A stretch of 9,226 nt of DNA from an uncultured Alphaproteobacteria bacterium (GCA_903837365.1 CAILUF010000242.1:1-9226); one strand, 5' to 3'. Positions 1 to 8,569 are shown, numbered from the stretch's first letter. The notes: generated by a model from the letters alone, not told the origin. Numbers and translations are program-made.

Positions 1-62
1 AGTTCCTTAGCAAATTCATTAAGATTAATTTGCGGTGGCGAAATTAAATAAATTTGCGTCAT
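1..62 (-). CDS. ThiE-like thiamine phosphate synthase, N-terminal fragment (cut by window edge)
   Basis: An ATG at 62-60 on the minus strand opens a frame that runs off the left edge after 20 full codons: MTQIYLISPPQINLNEFAKE, followed by a CTN leucine codon. The start [I/L]-Y-L-I-[S/T]-P-P followed by a short run to an F-A helix resembles the first beta strand of alphaproteobacterial thiamine phosphate synthase/TenI-like TIM barrels. That family joins the thiazole and pyrimidine moieties of thiamine. Only about a tenth of such a protein (~200 residues) is visible, so no catalytic residue can be checked. The ATG lies 5 bp after the ftsZ stop on the same strand, so co-transcription with ftsZ is likely. 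No Shine-Dalgarno sequence precedes it. The frame is clear; the family call is tentative. Confidence 0.5.
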   Translation of the reverse strand, partial: MTQIYLISPPQINLNEFAKE

Positions 63-67
63 AAAAT

Positions 68-1807
68 TTATTTTTTGCGACGCAAAAATGCTGGAACATT
101 AACAATGTCATCTTCAAAATTATCACCAGAATTATTAACATTATCATCAAAAATTGTTTCACCAAAAAATTGCTTACGCTTCATTTCGGCATCGCTTTTT
201 GATTTTGATTTATCATGATTTGAATGATTATTTATTTCGTTTAAATGACCGTAAGACTTTGATTTTGAATGCTTTGCCATATTTGCTTCAATAATATTTT
301 CATCCTCGTCATCAAGATCAGTTATCTTTGTTTTACTTGAATTCATAAAGCCAAACAAATTAAATCCAGATTCCTTTTTAGATTTAATTTTAGAAGATTT
401 TGAATTTGTGGATTTTTTCTTATGCTCAACTTCCTTGGCAATTGGTTCAATGTTTTCTTGATCTTGCGCATCATCATCAGCAATTGATTCATCATAGAAA
501 TCATCATTTTCAAAAAAGTTTAATGATTTATTGGATAAATTTATTGGCTTTTGGATAGCATCACTTTCTTCATTATCGATATTATCTTCAAACTGATTAT
601 TCTCTTGAACAATGTAAGATCTTTTTGCTGAAAAATTATCTTGATTTATTTCTTCAATTTCATCTCCCAAGTTTACTTGCGCAACGCCTGGATCAAAATA
701 ATTTTTGTCAGAATTTTTTTCTTTACCATCGAGATTTATTTTAAAACGACTCGCTTCATTCTGCTCTGAATTGCGATCATTCCTCGCATTATCACGACCA
801 ATATCATTTTTAATTTCGCGCTTAAACTCTTCAATATCAATACCTGTTGCAACTACGGAAATTCTAATTTTACCCTTCATATTTTCATTAAAAGCAGAAC
901 CAAAAATAATATTAGCATTTGGATCAACCTCTTTCTTGATAGCATTCACCGCAATATCAGCTTCAAACAATGTCATATCTGGTCCGCCAGTCATGTTAAC
1001 TAAAACACCTTTTGCACCTTTAATCGAAATATTATCAAGCAATGGATTTGAAATAGCAGCTTCACAAGCATCAAGTGCACGATTATCTCCGGTTGCCTCA
1101 CCGGTTCCCATCATGGCTTTGCCCATTTTGGTCATGATAGTTCTAATATCAGCAAAATCAAGATTGACAAGACCTGGCATAGTGATTAAGTCAGTTATTC
1201 CCCTAACTCCCGCATGCAAAACATCATCAGCCATTTTGAATGCCGATTCAAAAGTTGTATGTTCATTGGCAATACGAAAAAGATTTTGATTAGGAATTAC
1301 AATCAAAGTATCAACATATTTTTTTAATTCATCGATTCCAGCATCTGCAGTTTCCATGCGATATTTTCCTTCAAAATGAAATGGTTTTGTAACGACACCA
1401 ACCGTTAAAATATCTCGTTCTCTAGCTAATTTAGCAATTACTGGCGCAGCTCCAGTACCGGTTCCTCCGCCCATTCCAGCGGCGATAAAAACCATATTTG
1501 CTCCATCAAGAAATTGTTGAATTTCATCGATGTTTTCTTCAGCCGAAGCACGTCCGCGATCAGGAAAAGATCCAGCCCCAAGACCTCTAGTAGTTTTTAA
1601 TCCCAGCTGAATTTTATTTTTTGCCAATGAATTAGAAATTGATTGTGCATCGGTATTTGCAGCAACAAACTCTACCCCTTCTAGATTAGATCGAATCATG
1701 TTGTTTATGGCATTACCACCTGCTCCACCAACTCCAAAAATTGTAATTTTAGGTTTAAGCAAATCTGCTTGGAGACTTGAAAAAGAAAGATCATTTTTGA
1801 GCGTCAT
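68..1807 (-). CDS. ftsZ: Cell division GTPase FtsZ with a long C-terminal linker
   Basis: FtsZ is the bacterial tubulin homologue that polymerises with GTP into the division ring at midcell. The 579-residue product has the whole GTPase core at about residues 19-325: GVGGAGGN (25-32), NTDAQ (51-55), the tubulin signature GGGTGTG (113-119), NQNLFR (173-178) and the T7 synergy loop NLDFAD (215-220), whose D220 is the expected catalytic acid. Residues ~326-565 form a polar linker rich in D, E, N, S and K. The C-terminal peptide [12 protein letters not shown] (568-579) is the usual docking site for FtsA/ZipA-type partners. At 579 residues it is longer than many FtsZ proteins (often 350-500); the excess is in the linker. 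The ATG at 1807 gives a short N-terminal arm typical of the family. Neither ftsQ nor ftsA adjoins it: pntAA lies upstream and a ThiE-like gene downstream. Confidence 0.98.
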   Translation of the reverse strand: MTLKNDLSFSSLQADLLKPKITIFGVGGAGGNAINNMIRSNLEGVEFVAANTDAQSISNSLAKNKIQLGLKTTRGLGAGSFPDRGRASAEENIDEIQQFLDGANMVFIAAGMGGGTGTGAAPVIAKLARERDILTVGVVTKPFHFEGKYRMETADAGIDELKKYVDTLIVIPNQNLFRIANEHTTFESAFKMADDVLHAGVRGITDLITMPGLVNLDFADIRTIMTKMGKAMMGTGEATGDNRALDACEAAISNPLLDNISIKGAKGVLVNMTGGPDMTLFEADIAVNAIKKEVDPNANIIFGSAFNENMKGKIRISVVATGIDIEEFKREIKNDIGRDNARNDRNSEQNEASRFKINLDGKEKNSDKNYFDPGVAQVNLGDEIEEINQDNFSAKRSYIVQENNQFEDNIDNEESDAIQKPINLSNKSLNFFENDDFYDESIADDDAQDQENIEPIAKEVEHKKKSTNSKSSKIKSKKESGFNLFGFMNSSKTKITDLDDEDENIIEANMAKHSKSKSYGHLNEINNHSNHDKSKSKSDAEMKRKQFFGETIFDDNVNNSGDNFEDDIVNVPAFLRRKK

Positions 1808-1844
1808 AACTTTAAAAAAATTATTAGGTTTAAATAATTACAAT

Positions 1845-1864
1845 AAAAATTCCTAAGAATTTTT
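1845..1864 (-). terminator. Weak AT-rich hairpin between pntAA and ftsZ
   Basis: AAAAATTC (1845-1852) and GAATTTTT (1857-1864) form a perfect 8-bp stem with a CTAA tetraloop, overlapping the last bases of the pntAA stop codon. On the minus strand the 3' arm ends in five T residues, which belong to the stem itself, and the sequence after it (ATTG) is not a T run. With only one G-C pair it would be a poor intrinsic terminator. It could be a weak attenuator or simply a product of AT-rich composition. It is the only structure in the 55-bp gap before ftsZ. Confidence 0.28.
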
Positions 1865-2969
1865 AGTTTATATTAATTACTGATTTTTTATGAGCAACTA
1901 AAGTATTTTTAATTATCTCATCAGTATTGTTAATAAAAATAGTTTTATTTTGTTTATCAACAAAAAGTTCTATAAAATTAAAAATATTTTTTGCAAGCAA
2001 TTTGCTAGCATCGACTGCTAATCGTGATGGAAAATTTTCGTAACCGATAATCTTAACTCCATTTATTTCAACGATTTGACCAGCTTTAGTAAGTTCGCAA
2101 TTCCCGCCATTTACTGAAGCTAGGTCAATAATTACCGAACCATTTTTCATTACCTCAACCATTTCTTTGGTAATTAATAGCGGAGCTTTTTTTCCAGGAA
2201 TTAATGCAGTGGTAATAACTACATCTTGGTTTTTTATGTTATTCATCAACAATTCTGCTTGTTGTTGCTTATCTTGCGTTGAAAGCTCTTTGGCATATAC
2301 ACCATCTTGTTTTTCGCTATTTTTAATTTCAATAAATTTTGCCCCTAAACTTTCAACCTGCTCTTTTGTAGATAAGCGAACATCAAAAACATTTACAATC
2401 CCTCCAAGTCTTTTAGCTGTTGCAACTGCCTGAAGACCTGCAACTCCAGCACCTAAAATTAAAAATTTTCCAGCAGAAACTGTTCCACCTGCGGTAATCA
2501 TCATCGGCACAGCTTTAGATATTTCATAACAAGCATCGATCACTGCGCGATATCCAGCGAGATTACTTTGCGATGATAACACATCCATGCTTTGCGCTCT
2601 AGTGATTCTTGGAATTAATTCTAAAGCAAAAATTGCAATACCAACTTGAGCGATTTCAGTGATTTTTTCTTTGTTAAAATATGGATTTAATAAGCCAATA
2701 AAAATCGCATCTTCCTTCATCTTTTTAAAATTAAAATCGGTTCTTTGTACTGAAATTACAATATCAACCTCACCCAAAACATCATCAATATTATTGATGA
2801 TTTTAGCACCAGCTTTTTCATATACAACATCGCTGATTGCTGATTTTATTCCAGCATCTTTTTCAATAAAAACTTCGAAACCAATTTTACAATATTTTAC
2901 AACCATTTCATCGCTGATTGCGACACGATTTTCTTGAGGGTTACTTTCCTTAAGTGCTAAAATTTTCAT
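1863..2969 (-). CDS. pntAA: NAD(P) transhydrogenase subunit alpha part 1 (domain I, NAD(H)-binding)
   Basis: This is the soluble NAD(H)-binding domain I of proton-translocating transhydrogenase, which passes hydride between NADH and NADP+ using the proton gradient. The 368-residue product spans the full alanine dehydrogenase/PntA fold. An N-terminal half starts MKILALKES and contains RAQSMDVLSSQ (124-134), the conserved segment supplying the Arg, Asp and Gln around the nicotinamide. A Rossmann fold follows with GAGVAG (173-178) and FDVR (195-198) at the end of the second strand, then a mobile-loop region with a tyrosine at 225. IDLASVNGGNCELT (281-294) is also characteristic. No membrane segment follows, so this is the three-gene arrangement (PntAA/PntAB/PntB) seen in Rhodospirillum, where domain I is ~384 residues. 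The partner genes pntAB and pntB are not next to it: ftsZ follows 55 bp downstream. The ATG at 2969 gives the canonical N-terminus; no Shine-Dalgarno is visible. Confidence 0.96.
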   Translation of the reverse strand: MKILALKESNPQENRVAISDEMVVKYCKIGFEVFIEKDAGIKSAISDVVYEKAGAKIINNIDDVLGEVDIVISVQRTDFNFKKMKEDAIFIGLLNPYFNKEKITEIAQVGIAIFALELIPRITRAQSMDVLSSQSNLAGYRAVIDACYEISKAVPMMITAGGTVSAGKFLILGAGVAGLQAVATAKRLGGIVNVFDVRLSTKEQVESLGAKFIEIKNSEKQDGVYAKELSTQDKQQQAELLMNNIKNQDVVITTALIPGKKAPLLITKEMVEVMKNGSVIIDLASVNGGNCELTKAGQIVEINGVKIIGYENFPSRLAVDASKLLAKNIFNFIELFVDKQNKTIFINNTDEIIKNTLVAHKKSVININ

Positions 2970-2979
2970 AATTAATAAA

Positions 2980-3018
2980 TGTTAAAATAGTTAAGAATTA
3001 TTAAGAAAAGTTAAAAAA
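2980..3018 (-). repeat. Four phased ~10-bp T-rich units upstream of pntAA
   Basis: Read on the minus strand, the spacer between the tRNA 3' end and pntAA resolves into four imperfect units: TTTTTTAACT (3018-3009), TTTCTTAATA (3008-2999), ATTCTTAACT (2998-2989) and ATTTTAACA (2988-2980). The TTAA cores recur every 9-10 bp, about one helical turn. This could be bent DNA, a small repeated binding site, or slippage in AT-rich sequence. The first unit follows directly on the tRNA CCA end and would give its precursor a U-rich 3' trailer. The periodicity is seen directly; any function is inference. Confidence 0.4.
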
Positions 3019-3105
3019 TGGTGCGGTTGAGAAGACTTGAACTTCCACGGGTTTTACCCCATAACGACCTCAACGTTACGCGTATACCAATTCCGCCACA
3101 ACCGC
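3019..3105 (-). tRNA. tRNA-Leu (anticodon GAG), CCA encoded
   Basis: The 87-nt minus-strand sequence folds as a class II tRNA. The acceptor stem GCGGTTG (3105-3099) pairs perfectly with CAACCGC (3029-3023). The anticodon stem TAACG/CGTTA encloses the loop TTGAGGT, with anticodon GAG at 3071-3069. A long variable arm TGGGGTAAAACCCGT is present, as expected for leucine tRNAs, and the T arm is GGAAG-TTCAAGT-CTTCT. The discriminator is A, followed by a genome-encoded CCA (3021-3019). It decodes CUU and CUC. It starts 15 bp after the gdh stop with little room for its own promoter, so it may be released by processing from the gdh transcript or use a promoter inside the end of gdh. Confidence 0.97.
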
Positions 3106-3120
3106 AAAATTAACAAAATT

Positions 3121-6100
3121 TTAATTAACCAGCGGTTTCAAACGATTCAACGCGATAGCAAACATTGCCAAATCGAAATTAGGATCGTCTTTCAATTCAC
3201 CGATAAAATTATCAAATCTTGCAACTAAAAAGTTAACCGTATTAATCCAATTTTCAATTACATAATTTACTTCTGCGAGTTTTATTTTTTTATCAACTTG
3301 CATTTCAATTATAGTTTTAGAAATTTTCATTTGATAAAAATTAAAATCTTCAAGTAAAGTTTTGCTTAATATTTTTTGCCATTGATTATCAAGCTCAAGC
3401 TTGTTAATACAAGAGCTGAGCCATTCTAAATTAAAACGCGTACCAATTGCAAAATAAATTTTAGCAATAATTTTTACTTCGATTTTTGTAGAATTAGCAA
3501 TTTCAAAAATATCAAAAGCTGAAGAAATTGCATCAAGATTGGCGAGTCTTTGCGCTAAATTTTTAGAAATTTTTTCTTGACTAAAATCGATAATTTTTTT
3601 ATCAAGATCTTGCTTCAAATCAACAGAGAGAACATCGGGAAGTATTTGCGTTAATTCTTCAATAATTTTTCGATAATTAGAAATTTGCTCTAAAATCGAT
3701 CCGTTATTTTGATTGCGTAGCAACCAAGACACTGATCTTTCAAGTAATTTATTAGCACTAATAAACATTTTTACTTGTGATGAAAAATTAATTTGACCAT
3801 CAAGTTTTTCAATGTCATGCCATAATTCTTTGATATTAAATGACTCGCAAGCAATGATAAAATTACGAACCACGTCAGCGATACTAAAACCACTATCCTG
3901 ACATATTTGGTTAATGAAAGTAATGCCCATGCGGTTAACTACAAAGTTTGTAATTTGTGTTGCAATAATTTCTTTGCGCAATTGATGATTGATTATTTCA
4001 TCACTAAATTTTTCTTGCATGAGCTTTGGAAAATAACTCATCAAATCCTGCGTAAAATAAGGATCATTTACCAAGTCAGAAGTTAAAATTTGATTGTAAA
4101 TTGCCATTTTTGAATATGCTAACATCACACAAAGCTCTGGACGAGTAAGGCTCAAACCTTCTCTTTGTCTTTTTTCAATTTCTTTATGAGATGGTAAAAA
4201 TTCAATTAAGCGATTGAGTAAGCCTGATTTTTCAAGGTTATCCAAAAATTGCGCTTGTTGTTGAATTAGCGACAAACCTTGCAATTGCGCAATTGAAATT
4301 GCTTGCGTTTGTTCACGATTATCTTTTAAAACAAGATTCGCAACATCATCGGTCATAGCTTCGAGATCTTTGTTACGTTGATCTAAATTAAGTTTAGAGC
4401 TACGTAATGCTGAAGTTAAAGCGATTTTAATATTAACTTCATGATCTGAGCAATCTACTCCTGCAGAGTTATCCATTGCGTCAGTATTGATCCTTCCGCC
4501 ATTTTGCGCAAATTCAATTCGACCTTTTTGAGTAAAACCTAAATTTCCACCCTCGCCTATAACCTTACATCTGAGCTCATTGCCATTGATTCGCAGTGAA
4601 TCATTAGCGCGATCGCCAACTTCTTGATGAGTCTCATCGCTTGATTTAACGTAAGTTCCAATTCCACCGTTAAAAAGAAGATCAACTGGAGCTTTTAAAA
4701 TAGCTTTGATCAAATCATTTGGACTTAATTCTTCATCGGAAATTTGTAAAATTTCTTGCATTTGCGGAGTTAATTTTATGATTTTTGTACTTCGTTCAAA
4801 AATACCTCCACCCTTGGAAATCAATGATTTATCGTAATCCATCCAACTTGATCTTGGAAGATTAAACATTCTTTGACGTTCTAAAAAAGATTTTTCAACA
4901 TCAGGATTTGGATCGAAAAAAATATGTAGATGATTAAATGCGCAAACAAGTTTTAGATGACGCGAAAGTAAAGTTCCGTTGCCAAAAACATCTCCTGACA
5001 AATCACCAATTCCAACACAAGTAAAATCTTGACTTTGCGAATCAATTCCCATTTCACGAAAATGACGCATTACTGAAATCCAAGCACCTTTCGCAGTGAT
5101 ACCCATTTTTTTATGATCATAACCAACCGATCCACCCGATGCAAAAGCATCACCAAGCCAAAAGTTATAATTGGCAGAAACTGAATTGGCGATATCAGAA
5201 AAAGTTGCTGTACCCTTATCGGCTGCAACTACCAAATACGGATCGACTTGATCATAAAAAACGACATTTTGTGGATGAATAATTTTTGAATCAATCACGT
5301 TATCAGTGATATCCAACAGGCCTGATAAAAAAGTTTTGTAGCAATAAATTGCTTCTTGCTGAAGTTGTTCGCGATTAAAATTACTCACATCGCTTTTAAT
5401 AACAAATCCACCTTTTGAGCCAACCGGAACGATTACGGCGTTTTTGGTCATTTGCGCTTTCATCAATCCTAAAACTTCAGTACGAAAATCTTCATGACGA
5501 TCAGACCAACGTAATCCTCCACGCGCAACTTTACCTCCGCGCAAATGAATAGCTTCAACACGCGAAGAGTAAACGAAAATTTCTGCATAAGGCAAAGGAA
5601 GCGGAAGATGTGGAATTTTTTTGCAATCAAATTTGAAAGAAACATAGCCTTTAAAATTTCCAGAATCTGAGCTTTGGAAATAGTTAGTTCGCAAAGTTGC
5701 ATTGATTACGGTTAAGAATTTTCTTATCACATCATCAAATGCAACATCTTTAACCAATGATAAATCTTCGTGAATTTTATTGATTATAACTTGTAAATTT
5801 TTTTCATTGTCAAGCGTTGATTTTACTGACTTGGGATCAAATTTAGTTATAAAAAGTTTAACCAAATTTTTGGTAATTTCTGGCAAATTATACAATGCAT
5901 CGGCGAAATAATTTTGCGAATAGCGATAATTTGTTTGATATAAATATTGACCATATGCACGAAGCATGAAAACTTCTTGCCAATTTAAATCACAATTAAT
6001 AACCAAGCGATTAAGCGCTCCGCTAGCGATTTCTTTTTGATAAATTAAAGCAATAGTTTTTTCAAAATTATTTTTAATATTTGCTGTTAACTTTCCACCA

Positions 6101-8016
6101 TTTTTAGTAAGATTTAATTGAAAATATTGAATCCAAACTTTAGTTATTGATCTGTTTCTTGATTCTTCTTCAATGTTGATAGCGTAGGTATGCTCTTGGA
6201 TTACATCAAAACCAAAACTATCAAGTAAAGGCATAATTTCAGAAAGTGGAATTTGTTTATTTGGTGTAAAAATTTTAAATTCACAGGTATCGCCAATTTC
6301 AGAATTTGGTTTTAACCCTTTTAAATCAGCATTATTTAAATCGAAAATAGCAGTTTTTTGAGTTAAAGATTTTTGAATTAAAGCAATATCATATGAAGCT
6401 TCAATGGCATCAAAGCGATTTGTATAACTCACCGAGAATGCGTTTTTGTAACGCGCGTAAAGGTTTACGGAATTTTCACTATCAAATTTATTTTTAATTG
6501 CCTCAAGTAATTCATCACTCCAAATTTTGGTAATGCGCTCTATTTCAAGTTCAATTTTGCGCTCATCAACTTCGGCAATTACACCGTTAGTTCGGATAAT
6601 CACATGGAATCTAATCAAATTTGATTCGGTAATTTGCACAAAAGAATCAGCAACTTCTCCTTCATAAGCTTTAATTAAAACTTCTTTGATTTTATCACGA
6701 ACCTCTGAATTACTGCGATCACGAGGTGTAAAAATTAAACAACTGACAAAGCGTTTAAATTTATCTTGCCTTGCAAAAAATTTTACTACCGATCTTCCAC
6801 AAATCGAAACAATTCCCGTAGCATTACGCAGTAAATCAACTTCGTTAATTTGAAATAATTCGTCACGCGGATATGATTCAAGAGTTGAGACCAAATCTTT
6901 ATAATTATGACTTCCTTTAGCGAAATCAGAATTAATTATAACTTGCTGAACTTTGTTACGAATTAATGGAATTGACGAAATACTTGAAACATAAGCCGAT
7001 GAAGTAAATAAGCCAATAAAACGATATTCGCCAATAATTTTTCCATCGCTAGAAATTTTTTGAATTCTAATTCTTTCAGCATTGGTAATGCGATGAATTC
7101 TTGAACGGTAACGTGATTTTAAAATTTCAATAACGAAGGGTTTAGTAATCGAATCATTAACTTCAGCGCTTGAAGAATTAACAACTTGCGGTTTAAATTC
7201 TGCAATAGCAGTTCTAAACATTCCACAAGCTAAATTAGGAATTTCGTTAAGCTGATATTCGTTATCTTTATTTTTATCAATTGTGAACTCATTTGCACCA
7301 AGAAAAATAAAATTACCATTTATTAACCATGCAATAAAATCTTTAACTTCTGATAAATATTGTTGATCTTTAACAATTTTTAATGAATTATCAATTTGCT
7401 CTTGAGCTTCTTTTGCCAATTGCAACATTTTTTTCCAGTCTTCAACAACCAAATCAATGGATTGCAGTATTCGCTCGATATTTTCTCGTACTTCTTTTAT
7501 AACATTTTCACTGTTAATTTTGTCAATATGAAGCTGAATTATCGACTCAATTGCAAAATCCTGCGATTGCAATTTATCAAGATTTAGACCTTTAAATTCA
7601 CCATTTTTATCACGACAAACTTTATAAACAGGATGAATAACATTCTTGATCTTAAAACCATTTTTATCTAAAAAAGCAACTACTGAATCAACCAGAAATG
7701 GCATGTCTTTATTGACAATATCGATAAAAGTATATTGAGCATTAAAACCTTCTTTTTCTTGTCTAGGATTAGAAATTTTAACGCGTGATACGCTATTTTT
7801 TTTCTCACAAAAAAAGTTAAAACTATGAAGACCAGCAAAATAAAGATCCTCAACACTATAATTTTCAAAATCAGAAAGTTTATTATCTGAATAAAAAATT
7901 TCTAAAAAATGTTGAAAATTTTCTTTATTAACACCACCGCTAAGAGCTTGGGAAAACTCCTTAGGAAGTTGATTTTTTTGTGAAAAATTTATTACTTGCT
8001 TAATTAAATTTTGCAT
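3121..8016 (-). CDS. gdh: NAD-specific glutamate dehydrogenase, large (~180 kDa) type
   Basis: This enzyme oxidatively deaminates L-glutamate to 2-oxoglutarate, ammonia and NADH in the cytoplasm. The 1631-residue product matches the ~1600-residue L-GDH class. Its N-terminal ~600 residues correspond to the ACT-like regulatory region of that family. The catalytic part begins near HLRGGKVARGGLRWSDR (824-840) and continues with KAQMTKNAVIVPVGSKGGFV (853-872). By analogy with smaller GDHs, K858 and K868 are the likely substrate-binding and catalytic lysines. DKGTATFSD (933-941), GIGDLSGDVFGNG (1002-1014) of the nucleotide-binding region and IGEGGNLGFTQKGRIE (1153-1168) are all intact. A helical C-terminal region of ~400 residues follows. 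There is no frameshift. The ATG at 8016 lies 13 bp after the infC stop, and no earlier in-frame ATG, GTG or TTG fits in the gap. In Rickettsiales-like bacteria this enzyme feeds imported glutamate into the TCA cycle; applying that here is inference. Confidence 0.97.
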   Translation of the reverse strand: MQNLIKQVINFSQKNQLPKEFSQALSGGVNKENFQHFLEIFYSDNKLSDFENYSVEDLYFAGLHSFNFFCEKKNSVSRVKISNPRQEKEGFNAQYTFIDIVNKDMPFLVDSVVAFLDKNGFKIKNVIHPVYKVCRDKNGEFKGLNLDKLQSQDFAIESIIQLHIDKINSENVIKEVRENIERILQSIDLVVEDWKKMLQLAKEAQEQIDNSLKIVKDQQYLSEVKDFIAWLINGNFIFLGANEFTIDKNKDNEYQLNEIPNLACGMFRTAIAEFKPQVVNSSSAEVNDSITKPFVIEILKSRYRSRIHRITNAERIRIQKISSDGKIIGEYRFIGLFTSSAYVSSISSIPLIRNKVQQVIINSDFAKGSHNYKDLVSTLESYPRDELFQINEVDLLRNATGIVSICGRSVVKFFARQDKFKRFVSCLIFTPRDRSNSEVRDKIKEVLIKAYEGEVADSFVQITESNLIRFHVIIRTNGVIAEVDERKIELEIERITKIWSDELLEAIKNKFDSENSVNLYARYKNAFSVSYTNRFDAIEASYDIALIQKSLTQKTAIFDLNNADLKGLKPNSEIGDTCEFKIFTPNKQIPLSEIMPLLDSFGFDVIQEHTYAINIEEESRNRSITKVWIQYFQLNLTKNGGKLTANIKNNFEKTIALIYQKEIASGALNRLVINCDLNWQEVFMLRAYGQYLYQTNYRYSQNYFADALYNLPEITKNLVKLFITKFDPKSVKSTLDNEKNLQVIINKIHEDLSLVKDVAFDDVIRKFLTVINATLRTNYFQSSDSGNFKGYVSFKFDCKKIPHLPLPLPYAEIFVYSSRVEAIHLRGGKVARGGLRWSDRHEDFRTEVLGLMKAQMTKNAVIVPVGSKGGFVIKSDVSNFNREQLQQEAIYCYKTFLSGLLDITDNVIDSKIIHPQNVVFYDQVDPYLVVAADKGTATFSDIANSVSANYNFWLGDAFASGGSVGYDHKKMGITAKGAWISVMRHFREMGIDSQSQDFTCVGIGDLSGDVFGNGTLLSRHLKLVCAFNHLHIFFDPNPDVEKSFLERQRMFNLPRSSWMDYDKSLISKGGGIFERSTKIIKLTPQMQEILQISDEELSPNDLIKAILKAPVDLLFNGGIGTYVKSSDETHQEVGDRANDSLRINGNELRCKVIGEGGNLGFTQKGRIEFAQNGGRINTDAMDNSAGVDCSDHEVNIKIALTSALRSSKLNLDQRNKDLEAMTDDVANLVLKDNREQTQAISIAQLQGLSLIQQQAQFLDNLEKSGLLNRLIEFLPSHKEIEKRQREGLSLTRPELCVMLAYSKMAIYNQILTSDLVNDPYFTQDLMSYFPKLMQEKFSDEIINHQLRKEIIATQITNFVVNRMGITFINQICQDSGFSIADVVRNFIIACESFNIKELWHDIEKLDGQINFSSQVKMFISANKLLERSVSWLLRNQNNGSILEQISNYRKIIEELTQILPDVLSVDLKQDLDKKIIDFSQEKISKNLAQRLANLDAISSAFDIFEIANSTKIEVKIIAKIYFAIGTRFNLEWLSSCINKLELDNQWQKILSKTLLEDFNFYQMKISKTIIEMQVDKKIKLAEVNYVIENWINTVNFLVARFDNFIGELKDDPNFDLAMFAIALNRLKPLVN

Positions 8017-8029
8017 AATTTTTTCAATT

Positions 8030-8569
8030 TTATTTTTTTATAAGAATTGTCACCATTTGCATTCCTTCTAGCTTTGGCTCTAGTTCTGCTTTAGCAAAAT
8101 CTTGAGTATCGCTCATGATGTTTATCATCATTTTTTCGGCAAGATCGCGATGAGTAATTTCTCGACCTTTCATGCGAATTGATATTTTAACTTTATTACC
8201 CTTCTCGATAAATTCTTTTGTATGACGAATTTTAGTATCATAATCGCCCTTGCCAATATTGATGGTCATCTTGACTTCCTTTACTTCAACAACTTTTTGT
8301 TTTTTCTTAGCATCGGATATTTTTTTCTGAAATTCATATTTCATTTTACCGAAGTTAGAAATCTTACAAACTGGAGGACTAGCATTCGGAGAAACTTCAA
8401 TTAAATCAAGTTCAGATTCACGAGCAAGCCTGATTCCATCAGCAACAGACATTACTCCCATCATTTTACCGCTTTCGTCAATAACGCGAACTTCCTTGGA
8501 TTTGATTTGATCATTAATACGAAAAAAGCTGTTAGTAACAGCTGGTTGATTAGACTTTATTGGCTTCAC
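8030..8569 (-). CDS. infC: Translation initiation factor IF-3
   Basis: IF-3 binds the 30S subunit, prevents premature 50S joining and checks start codon and initiator tRNA pairing. The 179-residue product has both halves. The N domain (about 14-84) includes FFRINDQI, LDLIEVSPNASPPVCKI and the family signature region K-I-S-N-F-G-K-M-K-Y-E (69-79). A lysine-rich linker follows at 82-99. The C domain (about 96-179) contains KEVKMTINIGKGDYDTK (97-113) and MKGREITHRDLA (133-144). Length is normal for the family (~170-180). The start taken is GTG at 8569. An ATT lies in frame two codons upstream (8575-8573), just after an in-frame TAA, and ATT is the well-known unusual infC start in enterobacteria. 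No Shine-Dalgarno is visible for either. Unlike the common infC-rpmI-rplT order, gdh follows here after 13 bp. Confidence 0.97.
   Translation of the reverse strand: MKPIKSNQPAVTNSFFRINDQIKSKEVRVIDESGKMMGVMSVADGIRLARESELDLIEVSPNASPPVCKISNFGKMKYEFQKKISDAKKKQKVVEVKEVKMTINIGKGDYDTKIRHTKEFIEKGNKVKISIRMKGREITHRDLAEKMMINIMSDTQDFAKAELEPKLEGMQMVTILIKK

Noticed and set aside
705..1289. Open frame of 194 codons on the plus strand opposite ftsZ
   Set aside because: It lies wholly antisense to the conserved FtsZ GTPase core, has no recognisable domain and is low-complexity in composition; it mirrors the codon pattern of ftsZ.
2167..2937. Plus-strand open frames opposite pntAA
   Set aside because: They are antisense to a well-conserved gene and show no family motif.
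5469..5702. Minus-strand 77-codon frame inside gdh
   Set aside because: It overlaps the catalytic part of gdh in another frame, where the conserved HLRGGK motif is encoded; it is a shadow frame.
3121..8016. Possible frameshift, fusion or decay in the unusually long gdh
   Set aside because: The frame is continuous, all conserved blocks are in order, and ~1600 residues is the normal length for this GDH class.
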